From positions 1-17,940 of the forward strand of contig NZ_JAJFCK010000043.1 in the NCBI RefSeq assembly GCF_020709055.1: a stretch of DNA of 17,940 bases, given 5' to 3'. Both the position numbers and the translations under genes were made by a program. Of the stretch, positions 1 to 8,118 are shown one piece after another. Within the stretch, counting starts at the first letter, position 1. Each line of letters starts with the position of its first letter. The notes under the pieces are model-generated. The model was given only the letters and a program-made list of their open reading frames with translations. It was not told the DNA's origin and did no database searches. Source of the DNA: Ruminococcus callidus. GTDB taxonomy: Bacteria; Bacillota; Clostridia; Oscillospirales; Ruminococcaceae.

Positions 1-80
1 TTCGTATGGCAAGAATTTTTAACGCAGTATGCAACAAAATTTGCCGAAAAGACGTAGATAGACGCCTATGAATACGAGCT
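1..80. other. Structured non-coding element at window edge
   Basis: No plausible gene is seen here. The stretch can fold: positions 8-19 (GGCAAGAATTTT) pair with 36-45 (AAAATTTGCC) apart from a two-base bulge, and an outer arm TCGTAT at 2-7 pairs with ATACGA at 72-77. This resembles a dispersed structured repeat or the edge of an RNA element that continues outside the window. The family is not recognised and there is only one copy in the window. Confidence 0.3.
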
Positions 81-101
81 CTCACAATGACAGCTAAAAC
101 A

Positions 102-136
102 AAAGCGGGCAGAACCCAGTGAGTTCCGCCCGCTTT
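102..136 (-). terminator. Rho-independent terminator after the TM2 gene
   Basis: A 15-16 bp G+C-rich inverted repeat has arms AAAGCGGGC at 102-110 and GCCCGCTTT at 128-136, with few mismatches and a tiny loop. On the minus strand it is followed by TTTTGTTTT. It lies about 45 bases downstream of the TM2 stop codon, so it closes the lipoprotein-TM2 operon. Confidence 0.85.
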
Positions 137-182
137 CAAATTCCAATTTACAAGTTCTAATGCTGAAAACAGCATCGTCAAA

Positions 183-383
183 TCAGCCTGCCAGTTCCTG
201 ACCGTCCTTGGTCTTCATTTTTCCGGTCGCAATCATAATCAGATCCACCAGCCACCAGATGCCCAAACCGCCTCCGGTAAGCAGCTTCAGGATTCCAAGT
301 CCGATGTACCCCAGATAGAAACGGTCTATTCCCAGTTCTCCCAAAAAAATCGAGAGCAGCAGTGCAACCATTTTACTTTTCAT
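183..383 (-). CDS. TM2 domain membrane protein
   Basis: This 66-aa protein is almost entirely a TM2 domain: two membrane helices (about residues 5-20 and 26-53) joined by the hallmark turn around GIDRFYLGY, then a Gly-rich stretch and a short polar tail. TM2 proteins are small inner-membrane proteins of poorly known function in bacteria. The ATG start is supported by AGGAGG about 8 bases upstream. It begins 15 bases after the lipoprotein stop, so the two are probably cotranscribed, and a strong terminator follows. The length is normal for a stand-alone TM2 protein. A specific job cannot be read from the sequence; membrane location beside a lipoprotein suggests an envelope role, by inference only. 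Confidence 0.85.
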   Translation of the reverse strand: MKSKMVALLLSIFLGELGIDRFYLGYIGLGILKLLTGGGLGIWWLVDLIMIATGKMKTKDGQELAG

Positions 384-398
384 CCTAAATTCCTCCTT

Positions 399-1283
399 TT
401 ATTCTTCGGTATAATCCAGATTCAGACTTGCATACAGATAAGCAATAATGTCGGTGGCATCCTCTTCGGAAACCTGCTGCATGCTAACAGTGCTGCCGTC
501 CGAATCAGTCAGTTCCAGAACAGAGCCGTCCTCAGCAATATCCCAGCCGAAGCTGTAAACCGGCGCGTAGGAGTCATCGTACAGTGTCAGTGCATCGTAG
601 TCCATACTCCACAGGCAGGACAGATCGTCCAGATTGCCCTCGGTGTCCACGCTGACCATCTCCAGCGATTTGCCGTCCATGCCCATTGCGATAGCGCCGT
701 CATCGTCTACGCCAACCCAATAGGTGCCCTGCAGGAACTCCTGTACCTTCGCAGCAGTTGCCATCTGTTCCATTGCAGCTGCGGCATCGTCAAAGCTGTA
801 GGAATCTGCCTGCGTCATAATAACAGTATCGTTGAGAATCATCAGATCGTTCTCAGTGTCGTAAGACCACGGCAGAGAAGCGACCTGATTGGTCAGATCT
901 GCATCCTCAAAAATGTAGATGGTGGGATCGCCGGCAGTAACGCCCCAGTAACCGCTGACCGATGAGCCGTCGTTTGCCTCAAATACGATCTCCTCATCGT
1001 TAAAGCCGAGTGCATAGCAGTTGTATTCGCTGTCCATACCCAACCAGAGTGTTCCTGCCAGTGCATTTGCATAAGCTGCGGTTTCGTCGTCTGCGGAATC
1101 ATCGGTATTCTCGTCTGCGTCAGTCTCATCCACTTCCGGCTCTTCTTCACTGCTCTCCTCCGCTGCCTCCGTGGCAGCAGCGGAAGAAGCCTCCTTGGAA
1201 GACTCCTCATCAGAACCACATCCGGTTGCAACAGCAGTCAGCATTGCCAGCGCAGCGGTCAGTGCAAGAATTTTTTTCATCAT
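399..1283 (-). CDS. Secreted lipoprotein with tandem duplicated domain
   Basis: This 294-aa protein starts at the first of two ATG codons, placed 10 bases after AGGAGG; an upstream in-frame ATG at 1349 lacks a comparable site and would add 22 residues before the signal sequence. Residues 3-21 form a lipoprotein signal (KKILALTAALAML) ending at Cys22 (ATGC, an unusual lipobox with Ala at -3). Residues 25-69 are a very acidic Ser/Glu/Asp linker, typical of a spacer lifting a domain off the membrane. The rest looks like two copies of one beta-rich domain, about 75-158 and 184-270, each starting with GTxWxGxD and holding a central Trp-Ser. I do not recognise the family. It is divergent from the LytTR/GHKL operon across a shared promoter region, so it is a candidate target of that system. 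Confidence 0.8.
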   Translation of the reverse strand: MMKKILALTAALAMLTAVATGCGSDEESSKEASSAAATEAAEESSEEEPEVDETDADENTDDSADDETAAYANALAGTLWLGMDSEYNCYALGFNDEEIVFEANDGSSVSGYWGVTAGDPTIYIFEDADLTNQVASLPWSYDTENDLMILNDTVIMTQADSYSFDDAAAAMEQMATAAKVQEFLQGTYWVGVDDDGAIAMGMDGKSLEMVSVDTEGNLDDLSCLWSMDYDALTLYDDSYAPVYSFGWDIAEDGSVLELTDSDGSTVSMQQVSEEDATDIIAYLYASLNLDYTEE

Positions 1284-1404
1284 ATCTCCAACTCCTCCTG
1301 AATTCTTTGCTGCCTTTGGATGTTCTTCCAAATTGCAGCATCTTGTCATGGCTGCTTAAAGTATTGCGTCATAAGGCGTCACACAATCTTCAAGTGATAT
1401 TGCT

Positions 1405-1433
1405 ATTATAACAATTTTCGTACAGCTGTGCAA
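1405..1433 (-). promoter_or_regulatory. Promoter of lipoprotein-TM2 operon
   Basis: On the minus strand, TTGCAC (1428-1433) and TATAAT (1405-1410) are separated by exactly 17 bases, and a TG one base before the -10 makes it an extended -10 site. The predicted start is near 1398, giving a leader of about 115 nt. Confidence 0.7.
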
Positions 1434-1436
1434 TAC

Positions 1437-1472
1437 TTTTTTCGCAAAGCGCATATTTTTTTCACGAAAAGC
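1437..1472. promoter_or_regulatory. Candidate LytTR direct-repeat site
   Basis: TTTTTTCGCAAAGC (1437-1450) and TTTTTTCACGAAAAGC (1457-1472) form an imperfect direct repeat 20 bases apart at the left edge and 22 at the right, about two helical turns. LytTR regulators such as AgrA bind paired direct repeats with this sort of period. The repeat sits between the -35 hexamers of the divergent promoters. A weaker copy, TTTTTCAAGAAA, lies at 1487-1498. The link to the adjacent regulator is inference; A/T-rich sequence could mimic it. Confidence 0.4.
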
Positions 1473-1482
1473 AAAAAAAGAC

Positions 1483-1511
1483 TCGATTTTTCAAGAAATA
1501 TGTGGTATACT
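1483..1511 (+). promoter_or_regulatory. Promoter of response regulator operon
   Basis: An extended -10, TGG followed by TATACT (1506-1511), lies 17 bases after a weak -35 TCGATT (1483-1488). The predicted start is near 1518, about 35 bases before the ATG. A weak -35 with a good extended -10 is typical of promoters needing an activator. Confidence 0.65.
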
Positions 1512-1552
1512 ATAAGAAAGGCATTCCAGAGAACAAGGAGGTATCATTCCCT

Positions 1553-2269
1553 ATGACGTTTGCCATCGTAGACGATTCTGCCGACGATCGGGAGGCATTG
1601 AAAAAGCAACTGCTCCCCTACCTCACACAAAACCATTTTTCCGCAGAGATCACGGAATTTGAAAATGCAGAGGAATTTCTTCTCGCTGCCAGTCAAAAGA
1701 CCTTCTCTGTCGTATTTTTAGACATCTACATGAAAGAAAAAACCGGCATGGATGTGGCGCAGGAGTTATTCAACAGCGGCTGCAACTCCAAACTGATCTT
1801 TCTCTCCAGCAGCACCGACTTCTTCCGGCAGAGTTACGCTGTCCATGCGGTGTACTATCTGGTAAAGCCCATTGTCCCTGAGGAATTCAGGCTTGCCATG
1901 CAGTTTCTAAAGCTTCGGCCGGAATATGATGTGCCGTTTCTAGAGATCGTTCACAACAACGTCTCCCGCACCATTCCCACAGAACAGATTCTGTACCTGG
2001 AAGTACAGAACCACACCACGACCATTTACACGCTGGAGGAAACCATTCACCTCTCCGTCCCTTTTCGGGAGCTGGCGGAAAAACTGGAACAGGACGAACG
2101 GTTTCTCCGCTGCATCCGTGGTATTCTCGTGAATATGCAGCACATACGGGGTATGGGGAAAAATGTATTCTACCTGCCAAATGATATCCAGGTTCCCGTG
2201 AACATCCGGCACCAAAAGCAAATCGGTGACACATGGAGAGCCTATCTCTATTCCCACATGGAGGATTGA
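1553..2269 (+). CDS. LytTR-family response regulator
   Basis: This 238-aa protein is a two-domain regulator. Residues 1-120 are a receiver domain with acidic pocket Asp7/Asp8, phospho-acceptor Asp57 in VVFLDIYM, the Ser cluster at 85-87 and the conserved Lys105 in YLVKP. Residues about 128-232 are a LytTR DNA-binding domain (NNVSRTIPTEQILYLEVQNH through RCIRGILVNMQHI). The start is the ATG 11 bases after AAGGAGG (1535-1541); a GTG at 1502 would overlap the promoter. The length fits the AgrA/LytR class. The surface-protein gene follows after three bases and the GHKL kinase is third, so this is very probably the kinase's partner. It likely binds the upstream direct repeats and acts on the divergent lipoprotein, its own operon, or both. 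Confidence 0.92.
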   Translation: MTFAIVDDSADDREALKKQLLPYLTQNHFSAEITEFENAEEFLLAASQKTFSVVFLDIYMKEKTGMDVAQELFNSGCNSKLIFLSSSTDFFRQSYAVHAVYYLVKPIVPEEFRLAMQFLKLRPEYDVPFLEIVHNNVSRTIPTEQILYLEVQNHTTTIYTLEETIHLSVPFRELAEKLEQDERFLRCIRGILVNMQHIRGMGKNVFYLPNDIQVPVNIRHQKQIGDTWRAYLYSHMED

Positions 2270-2272
2270 GCT

Positions 2273-3817
2273 ATGACAAATATTCCAAAGCGCTGTCTTT
2301 CGCTTCTGACGGCAGCAGGACTATGCCTATGCCTGCTCCCCGGCAGAACAGCATTTGCAGAACCCGCAAAGACTGAAATCGACCACATTGCTTCATATGA
2401 TGTATTTTTCAGCGGTCAGATGATCGCCGTAGACGATGAGGAAGAATACGAGAACATCCAGTACATGATGACGGACAGTATATCCTATCTGACAGGTTAC
2501 AACGATAATGGCGCAGAAGCTATACTGGATGCCTACCTCATCGACTGGTCCAACATCGATATTCATACCGCAGGCACTTATTTTGTCACGGTCTTTCTGC
2601 GCATTGATGCTGCGGAGGAAGACAAATTCACGCTTTCGCCGGAACTAGAACAAATCAAGCTTCCCATTTGCATCAGCGATCCGGACGACTTTGAACTATT
2701 TCTCGCCAGAACCATTTCGGATCAGCACATCGTCTATTTCCTGCAAAATGCGGAAACAGAATCCACGCAGATCTACGCCTATTTCAGTCCCGCTGCCTGC
2801 GATTACACGGCGCTCCAAAACTGTTCATGGACGGTCTGCGATGAGAACACAGCTCTCTGCATGAACGAGGGATTTTCCATTCTGCGCAGCGCACTTCCCG
2901 TGGGACAATACGCCTACTTCTACATCCAGACCGCAGATCGCACCTCACAAATTCTCGAAATTTACGAAGACGGCAACGTAACCGTTTCCAAGGAGATTCG
3001 TGGCGACCGTGATGGCAGCGACACCAACCTCAGCTCCAATCCGATTCTGACACAGCCGGCACCGGCCATCCCCTCTGCAGAGCAGACGACAGTCACCGCA
3101 GTGGTCACCAATCCCCGCAACAATGCACCTGCACCGCCAGATGACATGGCATCGGAAGAGGACACTCACGGGCAGGCATACTCGATTCACGCAGAATCTG
3201 AACAAACAGAAACCACAAATCAGACGAAACAGCACAGTACCACTACAACCACGGCAGCAACAGCTGCAACTGTCGCAGCAACGACTTCCGGCGCACCGCA
3301 AATGGAGTACTCTGACAGCAACATGGACATTCTGTCCGGCTACCGCATTCACGAAATGATGAAGCAGAACGGAGGTTCTGCAACATTCTCCAAAAACGGC
3401 ATCACACTCTCCATTCCGGAAAACGCCATCTCGTTTCAGGATACAGACATGGTGACAGTCACCCTTTCCGCCGAAAGCGAGAGCACCTATGTGGTGGATA
3501 TTCTCGTCAATGGAGAGCGTGCTGTTCTCCAGAAGTCATTTACGCTTTGGTTTCCAAAAAATCTGTTCCAAAGCACAGAATCGCCTGTGGTAAAATGTGA
3601 CGGCGTGAAACAGCTTATGGAATACGACAAACAGAGCAGTGCCTACTACATCCGAACCACCAATCTGGGAACATTCCGGATCGTGGGAGATGCAGCAACA
3701 CAAGAAAAACAGCATGCACTTCTCTGGCTCATTCCGGCTGGCATTATTCTAGTGGCTGGAAGTGCTGTACTCCTCACAGTGCTCGTGCTCCGCCGGAAAA
3801 AAGCAAAACGCCCATGA
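2273..3817 (+). CDS. Secreted single-TM surface protein between RR and HK
   Basis: This 514-aa protein has a Sec signal peptide (residues 1-29, probable cut after TAFA) and a C-terminal membrane helix (about 483-506) followed by RRKKAKRP. It should thus be a type I anchored protein with its bulk outside the cell. A Thr/Ala-rich low-complexity stretch around residues 320-345 looks like a stalk, with beta-type domains on either side; the second has SIPENAISFQDTDMVTVTLS. There is no LPxTG signal and I do not recognise a family. The gene starts 3 bases after the regulator stop with GGAGG in the regulator's last codons, and its stop overlaps the kinase ATG (ATGA), so the three are translationally coupled. 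That suggests an accessory ligand-binding or sensory subunit; this is inference. Confidence 0.85.
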   Translation: MTNIPKRCLSLLTAAGLCLCLLPGRTAFAEPAKTEIDHIASYDVFFSGQMIAVDDEEEYENIQYMMTDSISYLTGYNDNGAEAILDAYLIDWSNIDIHTAGTYFVTVFLRIDAAEEDKFTLSPELEQIKLPICISDPDDFELFLARTISDQHIVYFLQNAETESTQIYAYFSPAACDYTALQNCSWTVCDENTALCMNEGFSILRSALPVGQYAYFYIQTADRTSQILEIYEDGNVTVSKEIRGDRDGSDTNLSSNPILTQPAPAIPSAEQTTVTAVVTNPRNNAPAPPDDMASEEDTHGQAYSIHAESEQTETTNQTKQHSTTTTTAATAATVAATTSGAPQMEYSDSNMDILSGYRIHEMMKQNGGSATFSKNGITLSIPENAISFQDTDMVTVTLSAESESTYVVDILVNGERAVLQKSFTLWFPKNLFQSTESPVVKCDGVKQLMEYDKQSSAYYIRTTNLGTFRIVGDAATQEKQHALLWLIPAGIILVAGSAVLLTVLVLRRKKAKRP

Positions 3818-5754
3818 GCCGTACCAAGAAACTCCGGCTCCGTGTTTATCTCGGCATGCTCCTCGCTGCACTCATCGCCTCGCTGTTTTTCTGCACACTG
3901 TACCACTACAATAACAAGTACAGCCAGCGCACCACACAGGCAATCAACGGGCTTCTGATTCTCTCGGAGGAGGATTTGAGCGAAAATCCCTACCGCTATC
4001 TCTGGAACGACTGGATGTATTATCCCGGCGTCCTGCTCACACCGGAGGATTTCTCCATGGGTTCGCCGAATCGTTACATGATCTATACCGACATCGACTC
4101 CTCCAACCGTCTGTCCGTCAGCAACCAAAGGAAACAGGCTCGGTACGGCTCCGGCACCTACGCCATGCGGATTCAGCTGCCGGATACAGAAAAGAGCTAC
4201 GCCATCGACATGCCGGAAGTGTTCTCCGCCTATCGCATGTACATCAATGGCAGATTGGTGCTCTCCATGGGAAATCCAAATCCGAATGCATATCGTGGAG
4301 CGACTGGAAAACGTCTGGTCACCTTTGTGCCGGATGACGACGGCACTGTGGATATTCTCATTGCCGTCAGCAACTACACCTACTTTTACAGCGGCATTAC
4401 CTATCCGCCGGCATTCGGCACACCGGCAGCGCTGAATTATCTCCGCTTTTTCTGTCAGGGACTTCGCCTGTGCGGTATCATACTCCTTCTGGTTATGGCA
4501 CTCGTCTGCCTCTATTTTTTCCGGAAACTGCACCTCACCAACGCCGGGTGGTTTGCCCTGCTCTGTCTTTGTATGATCGGGTGGATGATCTATCCGCTTT
4601 TGCATATTCTCAAGATTCTCCCCATTTTCCCGACCTACTGGCTGGAGATCCTATTTTTCTACCTCACCCTGTTTCTGCTGGTATTTCTCTACAACCGCAT
4701 CTGCGGGATTCCCAAATGGATTGCCGCTTGCAGCAATGGATTTGCCGGCGGCTTCTGCATCGGCATCTCCCTCTTCTACCTGCTCTCGCCGAAATTGCCG
4801 GACATTGCCATTGAATGGGCATCCGTCTTTATCGCCGGCGACAAACTGCTGCTCTCCGGCTATCTTCTGATCTCTTCATTTCTCATGGTGCGCCGCCGGA
4901 CTGATCTGCACCTGCTCCTGTACGGCTCCACCTTTTTCGCCTGCGCCTGCATCTGGGATCGGATTTTTCCCAAGTATGACCCTATCTTTGGCGGATGGTT
5001 CTTGGAGTGGGTGTGCATTTTTCTGGTGTGCAGCGTGGGCATCTCTGTCTGGCACTTTCTCACAGAGGGCTACCGGCATGGGCTTCTGCTGGAACAGCAA
5101 TACCGTGTCACGGAAAAACAGCTCGCCATGCAGACCAACTACACCCAGCAGCTCAACGAACAGGTGGAGATTCGTCGGCGGTTTGTCCACGACTTCCGCC
5201 ATCATCTCCGCACCATTCACGCCATGGCGGAGCAGACCGAGGACAAGGCAATCCTGCAATATCTGGACTCCATTGAAGCGTATATAACGCCGAGTTCTGC
5301 AGCCTCTCCCACACACAGCAGCCGTCCGGCAGTTGATGCGCTTCTCGCTTACTATGAGACGCTGACCAGGACCAGGCAGATCACCCTGACGCTTCGGTTC
5401 GCATTGCCGGATAAAATTCCGCTCTCCGATGTGGAACTGTGTACCATTCTGGGAAATCTGCTGGAAAATGCTGTGGAGGCATGCGAACGCCTGCCGAAAC
5501 CGGAGGAGCGCATCATCTCCGTTAAGACCTCTGTCACACCTTTGCTCTGGTGCATGACCGTGGAAAACACATTTGACGGCGTTCTGCAGGAACAGGAACA
5601 GAAACACTTCCGCACCCGAAAATCCGATGCAGCATATCATGGGATCGGGCTTTCCTCTGTGGAACACACTGTCAAACAACACGGCGGAACGCTGGATATC
5701 TACCACATGGAGAAAACATTTCGTGCGGGCGTGACCATTCCAAGCACCAAATAG
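3814..5754 (+). CDS. GHKL histidine kinase with 7TMR-DISM-like sensor
   Basis: This 646-aa kinase starts with ATG overlapping the previous stop by four bases. A first membrane helix (about 9-30) is followed by an extracellular region (about 31-205) with jelly-roll-like features (YAMRIQLPDTEKSY, YRMYINGRLVLSMGNP), resembling 7TMR-DISM sensor domains. Then come about seven membrane helices (about 210-425), a short coiled region, and a GHKL catalytic part. His459 in VHDFRHHLRTIH is the likely phosphorylation site. The N box is NLLENAVEA (Asn552), and GIGL at 610-613 is part of the G box. The weak Asp-box region fits the GHKL subclass that partners LytTR regulators. It ends at a strong terminator. 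The ligand is unknown; family precedents include carbohydrates, lipids and peptides. Confidence 0.9.
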   Translation: MSRTKKLRLRVYLGMLLAALIASLFFCTLYHYNNKYSQRTTQAINGLLILSEEDLSENPYRYLWNDWMYYPGVLLTPEDFSMGSPNRYMIYTDIDSSNRLSVSNQRKQARYGSGTYAMRIQLPDTEKSYAIDMPEVFSAYRMYINGRLVLSMGNPNPNAYRGATGKRLVTFVPDDDGTVDILIAVSNYTYFYSGITYPPAFGTPAALNYLRFFCQGLRLCGIILLLVMALVCLYFFRKLHLTNAGWFALLCLCMIGWMIYPLLHILKILPIFPTYWLEILFFYLTLFLLVFLYNRICGIPKWIAACSNGFAGGFCIGISLFYLLSPKLPDIAIEWASVFIAGDKLLLSGYLLISSFLMVRRRTDLHLLLYGSTFFACACIWDRIFPKYDPIFGGWFLEWVCIFLVCSVGISVWHFLTEGYRHGLLLEQQYRVTEKQLAMQTNYTQQLNEQVEIRRRFVHDFRHHLRTIHAMAEQTEDKAILQYLDSIEAYITPSSAASPTHSSRPAVDALLAYYETLTRTRQITLTLRFALPDKIPLSDVELCTILGNLLENAVEACERLPKPEERIISVKTSVTPLLWCMTVENTFDGVLQEQEQKHFRTRKSDAAYHGIGLSSVEHTVKQHGGTLDIYHMEKTFRAGVTIPSTK

Positions 5755-5757
5755 CGC

Positions 5758-5798
5758 AAAAATGCTGCCGTACCGGTTCTGGTACAGCAGCATTTTTT
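5758..5798. terminator. Bidirectional terminator between convergent operons
   Basis: AAAAATGCTGCCGTACC pairs with GGTACAGCAGCATTTTTT around a six-base loop with one mismatch. The A run on one side and T run on the other make it work in both directions, closing the kinase operon (plus) and the ABC operon (minus). Confidence 0.9.
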
Positions 5799-5829
5799 AC
5801 CAACATACGCTCAAACGATTCGATATCTT

Positions 5830-8103
5830 TTACTCTACATTTTTCAAAGCATCCGCCATCGGAATCTTTTTCACCTTTCTGGTTTGCAGGAACGCAATGC
5901 ACAGATAAGAGAGCACACCGATAATCGCCATCTTCACATAAGTAGGTGCGCCCACATAGTACGGCAGGTAACCCGCATACTCTCGGAAAAAGTACTGGAA
6001 GATATACTTCATGGAGACGTTGACAATGGGAATCGTTACCAGCATGGAGAAAATAACCACAATTGCCGTCGGCATGATATAGATGCGGTTGATCTCCCGA
6101 TTCTGATATCCCAGAATCTTCGCCATAGAAATCGACTGTGCGTTCTTCTCAACGATGATCTTCGACAGCAGATATACGATCAGCAGGAACATCAGGATGC
6201 CAAATGCCAGGAAGATGGACATCATATCGCCCATAGAGAGCTTCAGCTGACGAGAGGTTTTCGTCAGGTCATCCACAGTCACTTCCGTAGCGATGTAGTT
6301 GTCATCAATGTCCGTGATCTCGCTATCAGAAAAATAGCCGTTGAAATAGTCGGCATCCTTATCGAACGTCTCACAGAACTGCTTCCGTTCCATAAAGACG
6401 CAGACTGCTGCGGGATAGTCATAGATGCCGTCCACCTGAAATTCGTATTCCTTTGCGCCAAACTGTTCTTTCATCTGAATGGTATCACCCTTGTGCAGGC
6501 CGTACTTATTGGCATAAGCATTGGAGAGAAACACGCCATCGCTATCCTTGGAGAACCGGATTTTGACATAGGCACTGTCGTCCGAGATGCCGTAGACTGT
6601 GGCATCCTCTGTCTTGATCTTTTTGTCCTCGGTTTTCAATGCCGTTGCAGCGTATTTTTCTGCGCTGTTCTCTGCGGTTTCCGCCGGAGATTTCAGCAGA
6701 TACTGATGAGATGCCAGAAGATCGGTGGTGATCATATCCTGATAGTGATCCAGCATCGGCGCAAACAGCAGACCGAACATCAAAATTGCATTGGCAAAGA
6801 AAACACCCACAAAAATTGTCACATAGTTGGGAATGTTCTGGAAAATCACACGCAGCTGGAACCGGTGCATGATGCCAATTTTGCTGTTCAGGCGAAACGC
6901 TTTCTTCTTAGTGCGACGACTCAGGTCACGGCGAATGAACTTCAGCGGAGGGAGACTCAGCTTCCGATTCAGCATGACAAAGTTGATGACCAGCATAATC
7001 AGAAGCGGAATAACAGTTGTCTTCAAAAATGCATCGGCATTCCAAAGAGTCTTGTAAGTGGGCAGGCTATAGCTGCCGTAGTAGGCGTTTGCTGCAAAAT
7101 TTTTTAACGCCGTATAACCAAGAATGTTTCCGACAATCGCCGCAGCCAGCACCACCAGCATCGGCATAGTCATATAGTGCAGCACCAGCTCGCTCTTCTT
7201 ATATCCCGTTGCCCGCAGTGTTCCGATGACGTTGGCTTCCTTGGCGATGGTATTTCCCGTAGTGATGGCGAATACAAATGCGATGATGACTACCACAATA
7301 TACAGAAAAATATTGATAAATGTCTTATCGCCCTTGATGTCATCGCCGGTGAAAATAATCGCCTGATTGGTGTACTCCGGAATGTATCCGGTGACGGCGT
7401 TGCCGTGCATGGCGGTTTCCTCGCCCAGTGTTTTCAGGAATTCCTCGGAGAGCTCCTTTGCCTCTGCATCATCTTCCGGACGGTCTTGGTATCTCCACGA
7501 ATAATTGTAGTGGAGATGGGTTTCTCCCAGATCCTCGAAGCAGTCCGGCGTTACCACAGCCACACCAAACTTCATCGCATCGAACATCATATCGGAAGGA
7601 TTGGAGAAGAGGGCACTGTAATCGGAGAGAGCGACCAGTCCGCAAATTTCGTATTCCTTGCCGCCCAGCGTCAGCGTATCGCCAACCGCAAGGTCATTGT
7701 TGTCCGCATACATACGGTCGATGGCGATCTCATTCTCTGCTGCGGGGAACTTGCCGTCCATCAGGCATTCGAGATTGATCTTCTCCCGCTTCTGAAAAAT
7801 ACGCAGGGTACTGTCAACCTCTTTGGTTTCCTCTTCTACGTAAAAATTCTCGTAGATCTTTCGGGTATCGGTTTCCAGCGCAGACAGCAAATCGTCATCT
7901 GCCTCAGCTGCAAGCTGAAAGTTGCCGTCCTCAATGCTGTACTCTTCAAAGCTCTTGTCATATGCCGTCGCCATACTGCTTCCAGCCACATTCCAGCCGG
8001 AAACAATGGAGATCGTTCCAACAATAAACAGAAAGATGACCAGGTATTTTCCAAGCTCTCCCTTCAATTCCCGTGGGAGCCGTTTGATCAGCGGATTTCT
8101 CAT
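5830..8103 (-). CDS. FtsX-type ABC transporter permease
   Basis: This 757-aa membrane protein has the layout of large FtsX/MacB-type permeases with two FtsX modules. A first helix (about 20-40) is followed by a long extracellular domain (about 41-260). Then come three helices in the first FtsX module (about 264-285, 311-333, 362-380), another helix near 427-450, a second extracellular domain, and a final FtsX module (about 625-740) ending in QTRKVKKIPMADALKNVE. The ATG has AAGGAGG about 10 bases upstream and follows the ATPase stop by 15 bases. Such TetR-controlled pairs in Firmicutes are commonly linked to export of, or resistance to, peptides, lipids or drugs; no substrate can be read from the sequence. 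Confidence 0.9.
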   Translation of the reverse strand: MRNPLIKRLPRELKGELGKYLVIFLFIVGTISIVSGWNVAGSSMATAYDKSFEEYSIEDGNFQLAAEADDDLLSALETDTRKIYENFYVEEETKEVDSTLRIFQKREKINLECLMDGKFPAAENEIAIDRMYADNNDLAVGDTLTLGGKEYEICGLVALSDYSALFSNPSDMMFDAMKFGVAVVTPDCFEDLGETHLHYNYSWRYQDRPEDDAEAKELSEEFLKTLGEETAMHGNAVTGYIPEYTNQAIIFTGDDIKGDKTFINIFLYIVVVIIAFVFAITTGNTIAKEANVIGTLRATGYKKSELVLHYMTMPMLVVLAAAIVGNILGYTALKNFAANAYYGSYSLPTYKTLWNADAFLKTTVIPLLIMLVINFVMLNRKLSLPPLKFIRRDLSRRTKKKAFRLNSKIGIMHRFQLRVIFQNIPNYVTIFVGVFFANAILMFGLLFAPMLDHYQDMITTDLLASHQYLLKSPAETAENSAEKYAATALKTEDKKIKTEDATVYGISDDSAYVKIRFSKDSDGVFLSNAYANKYGLHKGDTIQMKEQFGAKEYEFQVDGIYDYPAAVCVFMERKQFCETFDKDADYFNGYFSDSEITDIDDNYIATEVTVDDLTKTSRQLKLSMGDMMSIFLAFGILMFLLIVYLLSKIIVEKNAQSISMAKILGYQNREINRIYIMPTAIVVIFSMLVTIPIVNVSMKYIFQYFFREYAGYLPYYVGAPTYVKMAIIGVLSYLCIAFLQTRKVKKIPMADALKNVE

Positions 8104-8118
8104 TGCTTTTTCGCCTCC

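Noticed and set aside
2273..3817. Sortase-anchored surface protein
   Set aside because: The C-terminus has a membrane helix and basic tail but no LPxTG-like motif, so it is called a plain membrane-anchored protein.
3646..4605. 319-aa open frame on the minus strand opposite the surface protein and kinase genes
   Set aside because: Overlaps two coupled real genes; no ribosome site or recognisable family.
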